This document shows positions 1 through 11,649 of a stretch of DNA of 64,000 nt, in pieces; the stretch's first letter is position 1; the number at the start of each line of letters is the position of its first letter. The stretch covers positions 10,584,723 through 10,648,722 of the forward strand of contig NC_026655.2 in assembly GCF_000004075.3 (NCBI RefSeq). Reading direction: 5' to 3'. Position numbers and translations under genes: made by a program. The notes beneath the pieces are model-generated. The model was not told where the DNA came from and searched no databases. It saw only the letters and a list, made by a program, of their open reading frames with translations. The DNA comes from Cucumis sativus (Eukaryota; Streptophyta; Magnoliopsida; Cucurbitales; Cucurbitaceae).

Positions 1-123
1 GGATCAATTGTTCGTACATAAGATGTTTTTATAATGAAAACCTGCTACGTGAGGCTATATATAAATCAGTTCCGCAGCCACCATAAACCTCTGCTCCACC
101 ACCGGTAACACATCAAGAATGTC

Positions 124-206
124 TATATAAAAGTTCTGCACACTTTACAATTTTTCACCTGCATTGTTGTACATTATATAAAAGTTCTGCACACTTTACA
201 ATTTTC
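124..206. repeat. 32-bp direct repeat, spaced 51 bp, in the 3' flank of the Ulp1-like gene
   Basis: The segment starting TATATAAAAGTTCTGCACAC at 124 recurs almost perfectly at 175. The rest of 1-327 is AT-rich DNA downstream of the protease stop codon, with no other feature I recognise. Confidence 0.8.
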
Positions 207-327
207 CAAGATAATGAAATAAAAATTGCATACCAAAAAACAAAAATGGTCTTCATTCCATTATATAAAACTATTTATGTACATAGTTTGGAACATATAC
301 AATTCCTTCGAAAGTTGAAACTGAAAG

Positions 328-3278
328 TCAATACATGGGATTGTTGGTCCATAATTGAAATGCCAATTGTTTTCTAAAATATGACATGTTTTCTTGACAT
401 AATGTAGCTACATCTAAACCAGAAGCTTCATATTCGAAATACTTAATTGTAAATACACCACAATCACTATTGTTGCGTTGAAGTGGAATGGAGTCGACAA
501 TGACAAGTGGCCAAGGTTCCTTGTGTGTTGATGATCCGCCTCTCCTAACAAAGAATCCAGTAGCATCGAGCAAATTTGGCACCATCTCTTGAATTGGCTC
601 TAATATGCTTCTCATATCTTCGGCACTCGTCAGCGACGGAAGCGAATCCCATACCTTAACTTGACAACGTACCAAGTCCAAGCATAATAGAATCCAATGA
701 TTGCCATGGATATTGAATGGAGAGTAAATGTAATCAACATTCACCCAAGGATCTTGACAGTCTTGTTTTGATCCGACAACATAGTCAACCAACCGATACT
801 CCTCCTTCCAGTGAAATGGTCGATTCTCTTTAATACATTCTTGGTATTCAGGCCACTTCGCAACTAATAGTCGCTGGAAGGAAAAAAAACACACATGCAT
901 GTATACAATGAGACAATAAGACAAATATCAAAAGCAAACTCAGTACATAAAGTATGGTTGCGAGTACAAACCATGAATAGTGTGTCTACAGTTGTGAAGT
1001 TTTGAGCAGTAGGTATCATGGCTGTCTTAATGTTGAAGCGAATGAGAAGAAACAGTGCATCCAAATGCTAATAGAAACAAAATAAAGCATTTAATTCGGT
1101 TATGCGATCAAACCAACTTCTTGAAGGTACTAAGTGCTCTAAAACTGTAAATAAGAAATAATGAGAAAAGTTCTAACCTCATCCGCCAACCACCGACGAC
1201 ACATGAACAAGTCTCTGAAAAACTCCTTCGATTTTTTCCCGTGAAAAGTTTCACGCACCTCATCTTTCGTACGCTTGTCTGTGATCCAAGCTCTGAGTCG
1301 ATCTAAATGGGCGTCAGGTATTTTGTGCATAGGATCATAGACGGATGGTTGAGACTGAGAGGTGGTGGTGATTGATTTTGTAGTCCGTTTATCTAAAGCT
1401 GTGAAGGGGGTTGACAAGTATACACTTGCACGCTTGCTACGTGCGGGCCGAACATGTGGTCGTTCAGTGGATAATGGTTCTATTTCCATGACGTCTGAAT
1501 CAAAATAAGTAAGACTTTTTACTCCAATTTCCTCGTTCAAATCGTCAACGACGTCTACTGGCTCCTCCGAATGAATATGAACCTTCTTATCCAACTCATC
1601 CATTGTGTCATCCTCCGTGCGGTTTGCTTCGACACCCTATGGAAGGTCAAAATGCATTACTAAGGATAAAGCATTAGTAAGGATGATTTTCACCCCACTA
1701 CAGAACTTTGATTCCTAACCTGCTTTTGACGTTCAACATGTTTCACCCCATCACTTGTGTCATCCTCCTTGGGCATCCTCAACCAAGAAGGTGTACCGGG
1801 TGTGTCAACATCTTCGGTCTGGGCATCATGACCTTCAACTCCCGTGCAGTCTCCTTCTTCACCCTTTGGAAATGTCAAAATGTATTGGTAACGTTAAACA
1901 AACTTTGAAAATGTTAAACAAACTTTGATTCCTAACCTTTTTTTGAACTTCAAGGTGTTTCAATATAGTCGACAGCATTGATTTTAGGCTTTCACGTTCA
2001 TTCTCGAGAACCGCTACTCGATATTTGAGTTTTCGAACAACTTCTTTCATCTTAGACTTCCACTTCTTCTTTTTCTTACTCTTTTTGCAGTCATTGTCAT
2101 CATTACTAGCTTCTCCTGGTCGTTTTGAATCACCATTCTTCTCAGAAACGGTGTTATATGGATGAGTTTTCTCAACAAGTTCCCCTGAAGACATTCTTAG
2201 ATGCTCCTCCTCTTCAGGCATCATCTCAATTACCACGTTAATTAAGAACTACAAAGTGGAAATGTAGTTAGTTAGTCAAAACATAAAGGAACAAAGTCAT
2301 GCATTCGGTAAGTTACTGTTTGTTGATACTTACCATTGGTGAGTCAAACACCTGCCTCTGTAGGACATGAGACTTCGGCGATAGTTCGCACACCCACCTC
2401 AGCATTCGTGGTATTGCATCGTTGCTTACTTTATGTACACCACATTCAGTGATGGTTGGTATAGACTCATATGCCCAAACCTATTCCATGTTCAACAAAA
2501 CAAGTTTAGCAAGTGTCCCAAGATATATGTATATATAAATATGTGCATAGGAAGTAAAGTAACATACCTGTAACGCCTGCGGAAATCCCATGACAGTATA
2601 TTTTGTCTTAGTTGATTTATTCTTTCCCTTGGCATGTTGCATGTCCAAGGCTCGTTTTAAGGCAGAAAGTGTACGTCCAAAAACCAACCCTCCCCAATCG
2701 TAATTGTTAAATGTGGTCCAATCATCTGCAATCCTAAATAAAGTTCGGTCCACTTTCGTCCGCCTATCTTTTCCTAACAATGACATCTCTATAAAGTAAA
2801 CTAGAGCTAATTTAACTATGTCATCGTCATCGTCATCCCCCTCGTATTCCACAAATGTGTCCTCTAAGTCACTTATATAAATACACTTTTTTTGTTCGAA
2901 GAACTTCTCCAACAACCTACTATTCCCAACCAAATCAATAGGCTCTGGTTGAGAACTCCATAGACCCGTCATCATATTAAATTCTCTCCTTCCAAAACTG
3001 CACACGACTTCTCCTATCTTGAAACTTATGTGATCAACCCTTTCATCTTCCACCTCTCTTAACAATAAGTAGTGGATGAGCGGCCCATTAAAGATTATAT
3101 TCAGATCCAAAAAGTGGCCGAACTTTGTATTTCTAAATAAGGTTAATTGATCCGGTTTCAATTTAGCCTTTATTGTACGTGTACTGTTTTCTAAATGTGC
3201 TAAACTACTTACTATAGACTGAAAATGATGAGCAGGGTCAATCTTGTACATGGGACCGTTAGTTGATGTCGAAGCCAT
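328..3278 (-). CDS. DUF1985 / Ulp1-like (C48) cysteine protease carried by a MULE, 7 exons
   Basis: Minus-strand gene. My exons are 3278-2568, 2480-2334, 2248-1937, 1863-1720, 1636-1178, 1067-972 and 873-328. All six introns are GT..AG and phase 0, giving one open frame of 804 codons. Residues 1-290 look like DUF1985 (motif VVCSFGRREFNMMTGL; an acidic D-run near residue 150). Exon 3 encodes a Lys-rich coiled-coil-like segment. The last exon holds the Ulp1 C-terminal protease fold with the triad apparently intact: His682 (GNHWILL), Asp699 (KVWDSL), Cys761 (NNSDCGVF), plus Gln755. Family knowledge: C48 proteases remove SUMO-like modifiers, and such genes are known to be carried by Mutator-like elements in melon, Arabidopsis and rice. 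Whether this copy is expressed or active cannot be seen. The ATG at 3278 is the first Met of the DUF1985 exon; a leader exon further upstream is possible. Confidence 0.85.
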
Positions 3279-3360
3279 ACTGAGACCTGCATAAAAAAAA
3301 AAAACTAATTAAATATAATTGCATAAGAGACTTACTTAACATGGATGCACTAGCATCTTG

Positions 3361-4684
3361 GGACTTCTACTCAAAATTTTGGAAGGTGAGAGATAGGTGC
3401 TGATAGGTGAGAGATGATGAAAAACTTCAAGGCAAAGTTGCTAAGTCTAATAGAATTGCTAACCCTATAGCCTTAACACCTAGTAGACTAGCTAAACATG
3501 CATTCTAAACCGTTTAGGAAGTTTACACTCTTATATTGGGACTTCTACTCAAAATTTTGGAAGGTGAGAGATAGGTGCTGATAGGTGAGAGATGATGGAA
3601 AACTTCAAGGCAAAGTTGCTAAGTCTAATACAATTGCTAACCCTATAGCCTTAACACCTAGTAGACTAGCTAAACATGCATTCTAAACCGTTTAGGAAGT
3701 TTACACTCTTATATTGGGACTTCTACTCAAAATTTTGGAAGGTGAGAGATAGGTGCTGATAGGTGAGAGATGATGGAAAACTTCAAGGCAAAGTTGCTAA
3801 GTCTAATACAATTGCTAACCCTATAGCCTTAACACCTAGAAGACTAGCTAAACATGCATTCTAAACGGTTTAGGAAGTTAACACTCTTATATTGGGACTT
3901 CTACTCAAAATTTTGGAAGGTGAGAGATAGGTGCTGATAGGTGAGAGATGATGGAAAACTTCAAGGCAAAGTTGCTAAGTCTAATACAATTGCTAACCCT
4001 ATAGCCTTAACACCTAGTAGACTAGCTAAACATGCATTCTAAACCGTTTAGGAAGTTTACACTCTTATATTGGGACTTCTACTCAAAATTTTGGAAGGTG
4101 AGAGATAGGTGCTGATAGGTGAGAGATGATGGAAAACTTCAAGGCAAAGTTGCTAAGTCTAATACAATTGCTAACCCTATAGCCTTAACACCTAGTAGAC
4201 TAGCTAAACATGCATTCTAAACCGTTTAGGAAGTTTACACTCTTATATTGGGACTTCTACTCAAAATTTTGGAAGGTGAGAGATAGGTGCTGATAGGTGA
4301 GAGATGATGGAAAACTTCAAGGCAAAGTTGCTAAGTCTAATACAATTGCTAACCCTATAGCCTTAACACCTAGTAGACTAGCTAAACATGCATTCTAAAC
4401 GGTTTAGGAAGTTTACACTCTTATATTGGGACTTCTACTCAAAATTTTGGAAGGTGAGAGATAGGTGCTGATAGGTGAGAGATGATGGAAAACTTCAAGG
4501 CAAAGTTGCTAAGTCTAATACAATTGCTAACCCTATAGCCTTAACACCTAGTAGACTAGCTAAACATGCATTCTAAACGGTTTAGGAAGTTAACACTCTT
4601 ATATTGGGACTTTCTACTCAAAATTTTGGAAGGTGAGAGATAGGTGCTGATAGGTGAGAGATGATGGAAAACTTCAAGGCAAAG
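3361..4684. repeat. 178-bp tandem array, 7 full units plus a partial eighth
   Basis: Each unit starts GGACTTCTACTCAAAATTTT. Starts are at 3361, 3539, 3717, 3895, 4073, 4251, 4429 and 4607, an exact 178-bp spacing. The last copy is cut short after about 78 bp and carries one extra T. Units differ by only a few substitutions, for example cctagtag/cctagaag, gtttac/gttaac and accgttt/acggttt, and the two variants alternate. That implies recent expansion and possibly higher-order copying. Each unit contains GGTGAGAGATAGGTGCTGAT, which holds an internal direct repeat of GATAGGTG(A/C). The array lies between the Ulp1-like ATG (3278) and its putative leader region. Confidence 0.97.
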
Positions 4685-5477
4685 GAAATGGTCTTTCAAC
4701 AATGCAGCTTATGATAATGTCTTTAGAATACAATATTTAGAATGCATGTTTGAGCACATATCTATTGTACTGGTAACTTTGCAGAGTTTATATGGGATAC
4801 CAAATATATGTTCGAATTCAAGTTCTAAACTCCAAGGTATGTTTTTTCTATTATTACAGTACATTGCAAAGGAAATGGTTTTTTCTTCCTAAAAACAGAA
4901 TGGCTCCCACGGTTCTCTATGTCTGTGTGCATATGACATGCATTTCTTCTCCAAAATGTGCCAAAAACAAAAAACTCACATCTTAACAGACAACTTAAAC
5001 AAACAAGATGGAATACTGTAATAATAAATAAGCTACAACAGACTAACTCTAAAAAAAAAACTGAGATTTTATTACTCACTTGACTTCAAAGATGATGGAT
5101 ACGGCACTGCCAATGTAGAGGAGTGGATAAGAAATGGAGAGGTCCGGTGAAAACAAACCTGAAATCGAAATGGATGGAAGTGGAGAAGCGTCCGCCGGAG
5201 ATGAAGTCGAAATGGAGACCCGTGCAGAAGAAATGGAGACGTTCGGTGAACAAGTTGAAATCGGAAAATATAGCGGAGAGTCGTGAAGAAGAAATGGATG
5301 GAAGTGGAGAAGAAATGGACGGAAGAGAAAAACGTTCACCGGAGGCGGGAGAGAGTTGAAGAGGGTAACTGCAGACGCGGGAGAGTTCAAATGCGAGTTT
5401 ACGTTTTTCTTTTGAACGGCCTTCTGTCTTCGGGTTGAAGAAAAAGGAAAAAGAAGAAAAGAGGAAGGAAAATAAAA
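4685..5477. other. Putative 5' flank/leader of the Ulp1-like gene with a purine-rich minisatellite-like stretch
   Basis: 4685-5080 is AT-rich with nothing recognisable. At about 5120-5345 the plus strand is purine-rich, with imperfect repeats built on GAAATGGAG/GAAGTGGAGAAG; on the minus strand this would be a CT-rich leader ahead of the DUF1985 exon. Open frames cross it on both strands, but they are repeat artefacts and I do not call them genes. Confidence 0.4.
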
Positions 5478-5588
5478 GAGGGTATTTTCGTCATTTCACC
5501 TCCAATTTATCCTAAATCTCAACTTTTCTACAATCAATCCTAAAACTCTATTTCTACCCCATTTTTGGCCTATTTTTGTCAATTCCCC
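5478..5588. repeat. Candidate MULE terminal inverted repeat (single end visible)
   Basis: The stretch contains GGGTATTTTCGTCATTTCAC near its left edge and ends GTCAATTCCCC at 5588. The nine bases that follow (5589-5597, AAATATTTT) would be the target-site duplication. Only one end is in the window. Confidence 0.35.
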
Positions 5589-6880
5589 AAATATTTTTAA
5601 AAATTTTACAGTTTACGCACCTCTATATATATATATTTAACTTTAAATCTATTTTGTTAATTATTTAGACTTTGTCTTGTTTTTGTTTTTAAAAATTAAG
5701 TTGTTTTATCCTAATTTTTTATAACGAGAATTAAACAAAATGATTGTGAATCGTTAAAAAAAAACTAAAGCTAACGAACAAAATAGGTTAATTTAGTTTT
5801 TGGTAAAGAGATGATCATTAAAATTGTTCTCTAAATCTCTTATAATAATTACTTTTCATCAAATTTGACTTAGTTTGTTGGGGAGTGAGAATGAGTATTA
5901 CACACTTTGATTTTAAAGAGTCCAAAAGTTAGGAAACCGACTTTAATGAATGATTTACCTCCCTTTACCCTACAAAGGAATCTTTGAAACATTTTCTTAA
6001 AAATTTGTGGAGGAGAAAGAGTGTATATGTGGAGATGTAGTAACGTGAAATTAAGAGGTGTGACACAAAATAATCCAACTTTAGGAGGCTAACTTTAGGT
6101 TAGGGAAAACAAGGAGAGGACGAGGTCAAACAATTAGTTGTTTCCCACTTTTTCATCAACTGCTTGAGAGTACTTGATTTATGAAAGGGATGTATAAAAT
6201 GGCTATCACTATTTATTACCAAATACATAAATCTAGTTGTCAAACCCCCCCAATGTATATAGCACATAATAACTCATATCCACCTATTAACGATGGCAAG
6301 ATTTACCGTTCCCATCTCCATGGTTTTGTCTAGGGTTTAAAATTTTTTCATGAATTGAGAAGTACTTATGTATGGTACAATATCCTATTATTAAGTTGAG
6401 GTTAATGCACAAAAATTTCCAAATTTAATCGTGCATTTTTAAATATGATAAAACACATTTCTTATTAGAAAAATAACTAATATTTTAATATTAAACAATA
6501 GAATTACTGGTTGGTGCTTTAAACATACTACAAAAAGGAAATAAAGCTCGAAATTGATGGAAATGATCAAAGTTGTGAAAAGTCAAAATGGTGACATTTG
6601 ATTTTAAATAGTCAAACTTTGATCGGCATTTAACTTTGATTGACCTTAAATTTTGACCAGCCTTATACTCAAATATGATTTGAGTTTTGAAAAAGTGAAT
6701 ATGGTTCATGCTCAAAAGGTCGAAATTAGTTAAGACGGAAAAAATGGTAAAAGTCAAAATGCATTTTGACTTGAAAAACCAAAGTTTGACTTTGATTTAA
6801 ATGTTAAATTATCGTATTGCCCTTAGACTAAGTTAGTGGAAAAATGTAACATTTTGTTGGATAATTTCATTAATACTTAT
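5589..6880. other. AT-rich intergenic DNA
   Basis: I see no gene. From about 6490 there is a run of sequence with short TGACTTT/AAAGTCA inverted motifs leading into the LTR-like repeat that follows; it may be the 5' part of the same repeat. Confidence 0.5.
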
Positions 6881-7450
6881 TGGGATAAGTGACTTCATGA
6901 GATGAAGACACCTAGCCCACTAATGTTAGTGGAATGCTAGGTGATGAGATTTGGCAAGCAAATTGCATGCAATGAAAAGTGGCTTCATGAGATGAAGACA
7001 CCTACCTAACTCACTAATAGTTAGTGGAATATTAGGTTTTGAGATTTGAGAAGCTCATTACAGGCATGTTTATTGAATGTAATTTGCTTATAAATATGCT
7101 TTATTTCAAATTAGTAAAAGATTAATGGTAATTTTTGTAATTTGGAATTGCAAAAATAAATTCTTTTTTTCTCTCCATAATCTCAAACCTAAGTTATTCC
7201 TCAAAATTCCATCACTCTCTCTATTTTCTCCATCTTACAGGTTCCACAATTCGGTTCTATGTCCAGAGAATAGAGGGTCAACACTAGTGACGATCCCAAC
7301 TTCAAGTTCATGAGGAGATTACGAGTGATGGAAAACTTCAAAGGTGAATTTTTCTTTTAACCCTTATTTGTATTAATTAGGGTAGTTTTGATGCATGTTA
7401 ATTTCTAAATAGTTTAGATGCATTTAGAGTAAAATTTGTTCCTTTTTCTG
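6881..7450 (+). repeat. LTR-like dispersed repeat, plus-orientation copy
   Basis: The sequence has an internal near-perfect duplication of about 90 bp (GACTTCATGAGATGAAGACA-type starts at 6891 and 6981). A TATA-like CTTATAAATATGC at about 7087 precedes a CT-rich leader. The segment around 7170-7430 (AATCTCAAACCTAAGTT, GAGGAGATTACGAG, TGGAAAACTTCAAAGGT, AGGGTAGTTTTGA) recurs in the same order, on the other strand, at 47250-47640. This looks like a degenerate LTR or solo LTR, but I cannot fix its ends. Confidence 0.5.
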
Positions 7451-8412
7451 TTGTGCATTTCTTGCTTTTCATTAGCCTTGTCAGTCCTCTTCAAAGAAGA
7501 CTTGTGGCCTAAATTCCACAAGAATCACTAAGGAAGTTTATAACGACTTGTAATTGAGCGATCAAAGAGCTTACTAAGATCATATTGAAATGAAAAGAGG
7601 GTATGTAAAACACATTTTTTAATAGCAAATTAGAAGTAACTTGAATGTTTTCACTGTATTCAACTTAGAATTGTGATAATTGATTCGATAGAGAAACACT
7701 AGTATCTTGATAATTGAGTCCATGAAGTGCAGGTTCACTTTGTGAGGAGGTTGGAAACAAGAACTAAACTCGTATAATCGGAGTGATGAAGGTACTAGAG
7801 ATTAGCAAACTACTCAAGAATCGACGTGTTTGTGGAGATTGAGATTGTTGTCGAGGAATGTTTATTTGAGGTTTTGAATGGTATTAGGATGGTATTAAGC
7901 CTTTATATAGACAATGATAATCCTAATAGGAAGAAACAAATTACTTGAGCATGAGGTTTTAACTAATTGTAATAGAAATAATACATGAATCATTAACTAA
8001 CTGATCAAGATATTTCATTCATAATAATGTTGTAAGACATGAACCCAACACACATGACTATCTAAATATTCCTTAAAATTCTTATGAATTTTTTTGTCAA
8101 ATAAGCTAAGCTTTATTATCTAAAGATGTTGAATACATACAATAATTTAAGTATAAGAAGATTTCAACTACCTTAACTAGTAGAAAACATACGAACTCTT
8201 ACCAATTATAGATTACTATTATTATAGCAATAGTTACAAAAACATCATTAAACCACATAATAGAGAATGAGTAGACAACCATTATTAACTATAAGCACTT
8301 ACACTTATCCATGAGTTTTCAGGTGATACAAACTAATCTCTGACACACCACATTTATTGTAATACTTAGCCATATATATATGCTCCTCAAACATACAATA
8401 TATAATTAATCC
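7451..8412. other. Intergenic DNA upstream of nothing recognised
   Basis: No gene recognised. 7690-7870 has a retrotransposon-leader flavour (repeated short GA-rich words such as GAGGAGGTTGGAAACAAGAA), but no ends or coding frame can be defined. Confidence 0.4.
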
Positions 8413-11400
8413 TCAAGGAATGCCTATGATAGGAAGCACAGGGATGTAGTAGCTTGTGGGTGGGAAGCCCCACTCAGGCGGCAAAGGGAAATCAAAGGTT
8501 TTTGAATCTTCAACAGACTCCTTCTTTATGGCTTTGCAGTTTCTACTGATTTCTTTGCATGTTGAGAACTTGAGAGCAGTGGCAATTGTGAAGAACTTGG
8601 AGTTGGTTTCTTTGATGATAGTAGAAACCATCTCTTTCCTTGAAGCAAAGAGCTGGTGAGAACCTCCAAGGAGCTTGGCTATGCACTTGGGAGAAGAAGG
8701 AGCTGCTTCGGAGGCCATGTTGGATGGAAGCGAAGTTTCGAATGATCCATCGGCTTTGGTTATTGCTATTGTTAAGTTTTTTGCTCTCTCACACTTCACC
8801 ATGATCAAGTTTCCTAAATTATGAGGAAATGAATGCAATCATAGGTAGAGTAGTTTAGTATTGTTTTTCTTTCTAGTAATTATTTCTCTTATAATTTTCT
8901 CCTAAAAGTACTCATTTCTTTTTAAATATGCCTTTCCCAAACCATTTGAAACACTTCTAAATATTTATTTTAAATAAGTTCTTTTTTATGAATTGAGTAA
9001 ATTTTATTTTTAAACTTTCTATTTTTTATTTATATTTATATGTTACTCTAGCTTGTTATTTACTTTTTTTTATATATTTATATTTTACTTTAATGTTTTT
9101 TTATTCTTGGATATCTATACCATAATTTTAAATTTTAAATTTTCAATATTTAGATTGAAAAATTGTATTAGATGAAAAAAAATTAAAAAATAGTTTATAA
9201 CATAATTTTTTTTTTTTTTGCATATTGCAAATATGACAAATGTAACAAGCTAAGTAATTAGATATATCAAACGGTTATATATCAAAGGACTATTAGAGGA
9301 CTATCCGCTTTTAAATTTCCTACTTTTGTTTACTAAAATATTAATTTAGGTTCACTTTTGATATTTTACAACACAACATTTACCTAATAATATTGAGTTG
9401 GATTTTAGTCAACATGTGAGATAAATGACTTGTAGAAGATTAGCAACATATGAATAATGAAAACGATTATATTATATACTTATTAACATTTGTATCCAGA
9501 CTTATATGTACTCAATAATGTAAATGTTTTATAACTATTTTTATATTTGAATTCATTTACATTACATACAGTGTATGCATAAATTATAAAACTATCAAAT
9601 TAGAGAAAATGTTAGAACACATGAATGTATGAAACGAGAAACAAACAATTCAAATACATTTGTATTTTTTTTTCTTTTTCTTTTTTGAACAACAAAAACA
9701 CATGAATGGTTACCAGACATATTTCTGTTACTAATTCACCAAAAAAAATAAGAAACAAGGAACAAAGAACGAAAAACGAGAAATGAAAAATAATATCGTT
9801 ATTAGACGAGCCCTAGGTGAAGCACTTGTTTAACCAAAAACGTGTCACAAAGAAAATCAATTAAATAGTGTTTCTATAAAAGAAAACGATATCTCTCATC
9901 CATATGTTTTTAGAACTTCACACCATGACACACTTTTTGTCACCGAACAATAAAAGATAATGACAAATATCAATTAACACCCTAAACTGTAGGATTGTAT
10001 TCAGTTTAGACTATCAACTAATAATGATATCAATTTAAACATCGAGCATCTTTGCAGTTGTATCAATTTAAAATTTTGAACTTTCACAATTATATTAAAT
10101 TAAACCTTGAACTTACATAAATTAACTTTACAAGTGTATCCAAATAAAACATAATATAATGGATGATTTAATTTGATACTATCACGTAAGTTCGGAATTT
10201 AAAATGATATACTTATAAAAGTTCGAGATTAATTGATACAATTATTTGTTTGAGGTCTAAATGAATACAAATTTTAAAATTCATGATTTAAATTGATATA
10301 ACTATTAGTTAAGCGTCTATAGTTTTAGGTTTGGGATGTAAGTTGATATTTCTCGTGCAAATAAAATACACCCTCACAATTGTCACGAACAACAGTTTTA
10401 AAATTGTACGATGAACACAACTATTTCCTTTTTGAGAACAAAGGAAACACCTTTGAGGACATTTAATTAACATTTTTAACAAACATTGTTAAATCTGACT
10501 ACAATAATTTTGACTTTAGAGAGTAGCTGAAATGTTTATATTAAGTGAAGCACTTGCTATATAAGCACATCCAAAGGAAATTAATTAAAAATGTTTCTTC
10601 TAAGAAAACTGTATTCCTTATTTTCATATTAAAATGTTCAAAACCACTTGTGTTGTCATTAAAAGATAGAATGCACCATTAATTGTGACACACACTTTTA
10701 ACCACTTTTAAATTCTAAATCAAACACCACTAGTTCTTTCTTTTTTAAAAAATAAAAATTAAATTTAAGAAACACCCAAAATCATTCATAAACATTTTTA
10801 AATAAAACAATACTACAAAAAAATAGGTTTAGATATGACAGTGTAAAAAGGATATTACTACTTTTGGTGACTCTTGTTTTAGTCTTGTAACAAATAAGTG
10901 TATATAGATAATTCGTGAAAGAAAATGTTAGAATTGGTTGTTTTATGAATTTTGAATTTAATCAACAATAATCATTTGGATTATGTTTAATTTAGAAAAT
11001 AAATTATTTTGAAAAAAAAAAACTCAAAAATAATTTTTAAGGTATATTTTAAATAATACCTTATAAATAATTTTTAAGAAAAAGATTTTAAACAAAAATG
11101 AGTTTGAAAAATATATTTTTTTCTTTAGACCCTTAGGTGATGGTCGTAATGGTAACATTTTAGATGAAAATTTATTATTGTCAATAAATAGTTTGAAAGC
11201 TGACTATTTCTGTCAAATAAACATACCTTGACAGCAAAAATCTGACCACAAAAGAACTCTCGTAAAACTTTAAAAACTCTACCATGACAGTGAAAATCTT
11301 ACCCAAAAAGTTTGACTTTTCTTAAAAACTCCATTTGCTATCATTCAGGAGTCAGCGAAAGTTCAATTTGTTGCAGTGAAAACATCTCTTTTTCAAGATA

Positions 11401-11649
11401 AAGAAAACGAATATTGACCTAAATTTCATATATGATTACAAGTAAAAACCATCGTGGAGAGAGAGAGAAGAACAAATGCATAAACAACAAAATCAGAGGA
11501 TTATGGTATTAACCTGAGAAGTCATAGTTGGATTGACAATCAAGGCAAGAAATCTTTGCCTTCAAAGTGTTGCATTGTGCACGTTGAGTTGATGCAATTA
11601 GAACTATAAACATGAAAAAGGGGGAAATGAAAAGCTTAAGAGAAGCCAT
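8413..11649 (-). CDS. Pollen Ole e 1 / extensin-like secreted protein, 2 exons
   Basis: Exon 1 is 11649-11514 and exon 2 is 8813-8413, separated by a 2.7-kb phase-1 GT..AG intron; together they encode 178 residues. Residues 1-25 are a clear signal peptide (MASLKLFISPFFMFIVLIAS, then TQRAQC). The mature protein has the cysteine-rich Ole e 1 pattern: ISCLDCQSNYDFSG at the splice junction, MVKCERAKN, ADGSFETSLPS, a KCIAKLLGGSHQLFASRK block, CKEISRNC, and the C-terminal LPPEWGFPPTSYYIP. This family is secreted to the apoplast or cell wall; molecular function is mostly unknown. The exon-2 frame also has an ATG further upstream (8838) that would lack a signal peptide; the splice model restores one, so I prefer it. 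Confidence 0.85.
9964..10357. mobile_element. Fold-back/MITE-like inverted repeat in the Ole e 1-like intron
   Basis: The left arm (AATATCAATTAACACCCTAA onward) and the reverse complement of the right arm (AATATCAACTTACATCCCAA onward) align imperfectly over roughly 150 bp. Both pass through AACTAATA..ATATCAATTTAAA and GAACTT motifs, so the whole element could fold into a long hairpin. A partial relative lies in peroxidase intron 1 near 35690. I could not define a target-site duplication. Confidence 0.55.

Larger units (their letters stand above)
1..5588 (-). mobile_element. Right-hand part of a Mutator-like element carrying the Ulp1-like gene
   Basis: Inference from three things: the Ulp1/DUF1985 gene at 328-3278, the short tandem array next to it, and a terminal-looking sequence at about 5478-5588. 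Read on the minus strand, that sequence begins GGGGAATTGACAAAAATAGG, a style typical of plant MULE ends. The other terminus lies left of position 1, so the inverted partner and the target-site duplication cannot be checked here. No MURA-type transposase is visible, so this part looks non-autonomous. Confidence 0.45.

Noticed and set aside
3361..4684. CRISPR-like regular repeats
   Set aside because: Units are contiguous 178-bp tandem copies without unique spacers, in a eukaryotic context.
5076..5390. Overlapping frames on both strands (104 and 78 codons)
   Set aside because: They arise from the purine-rich repeat stretch and have no domain or start context.
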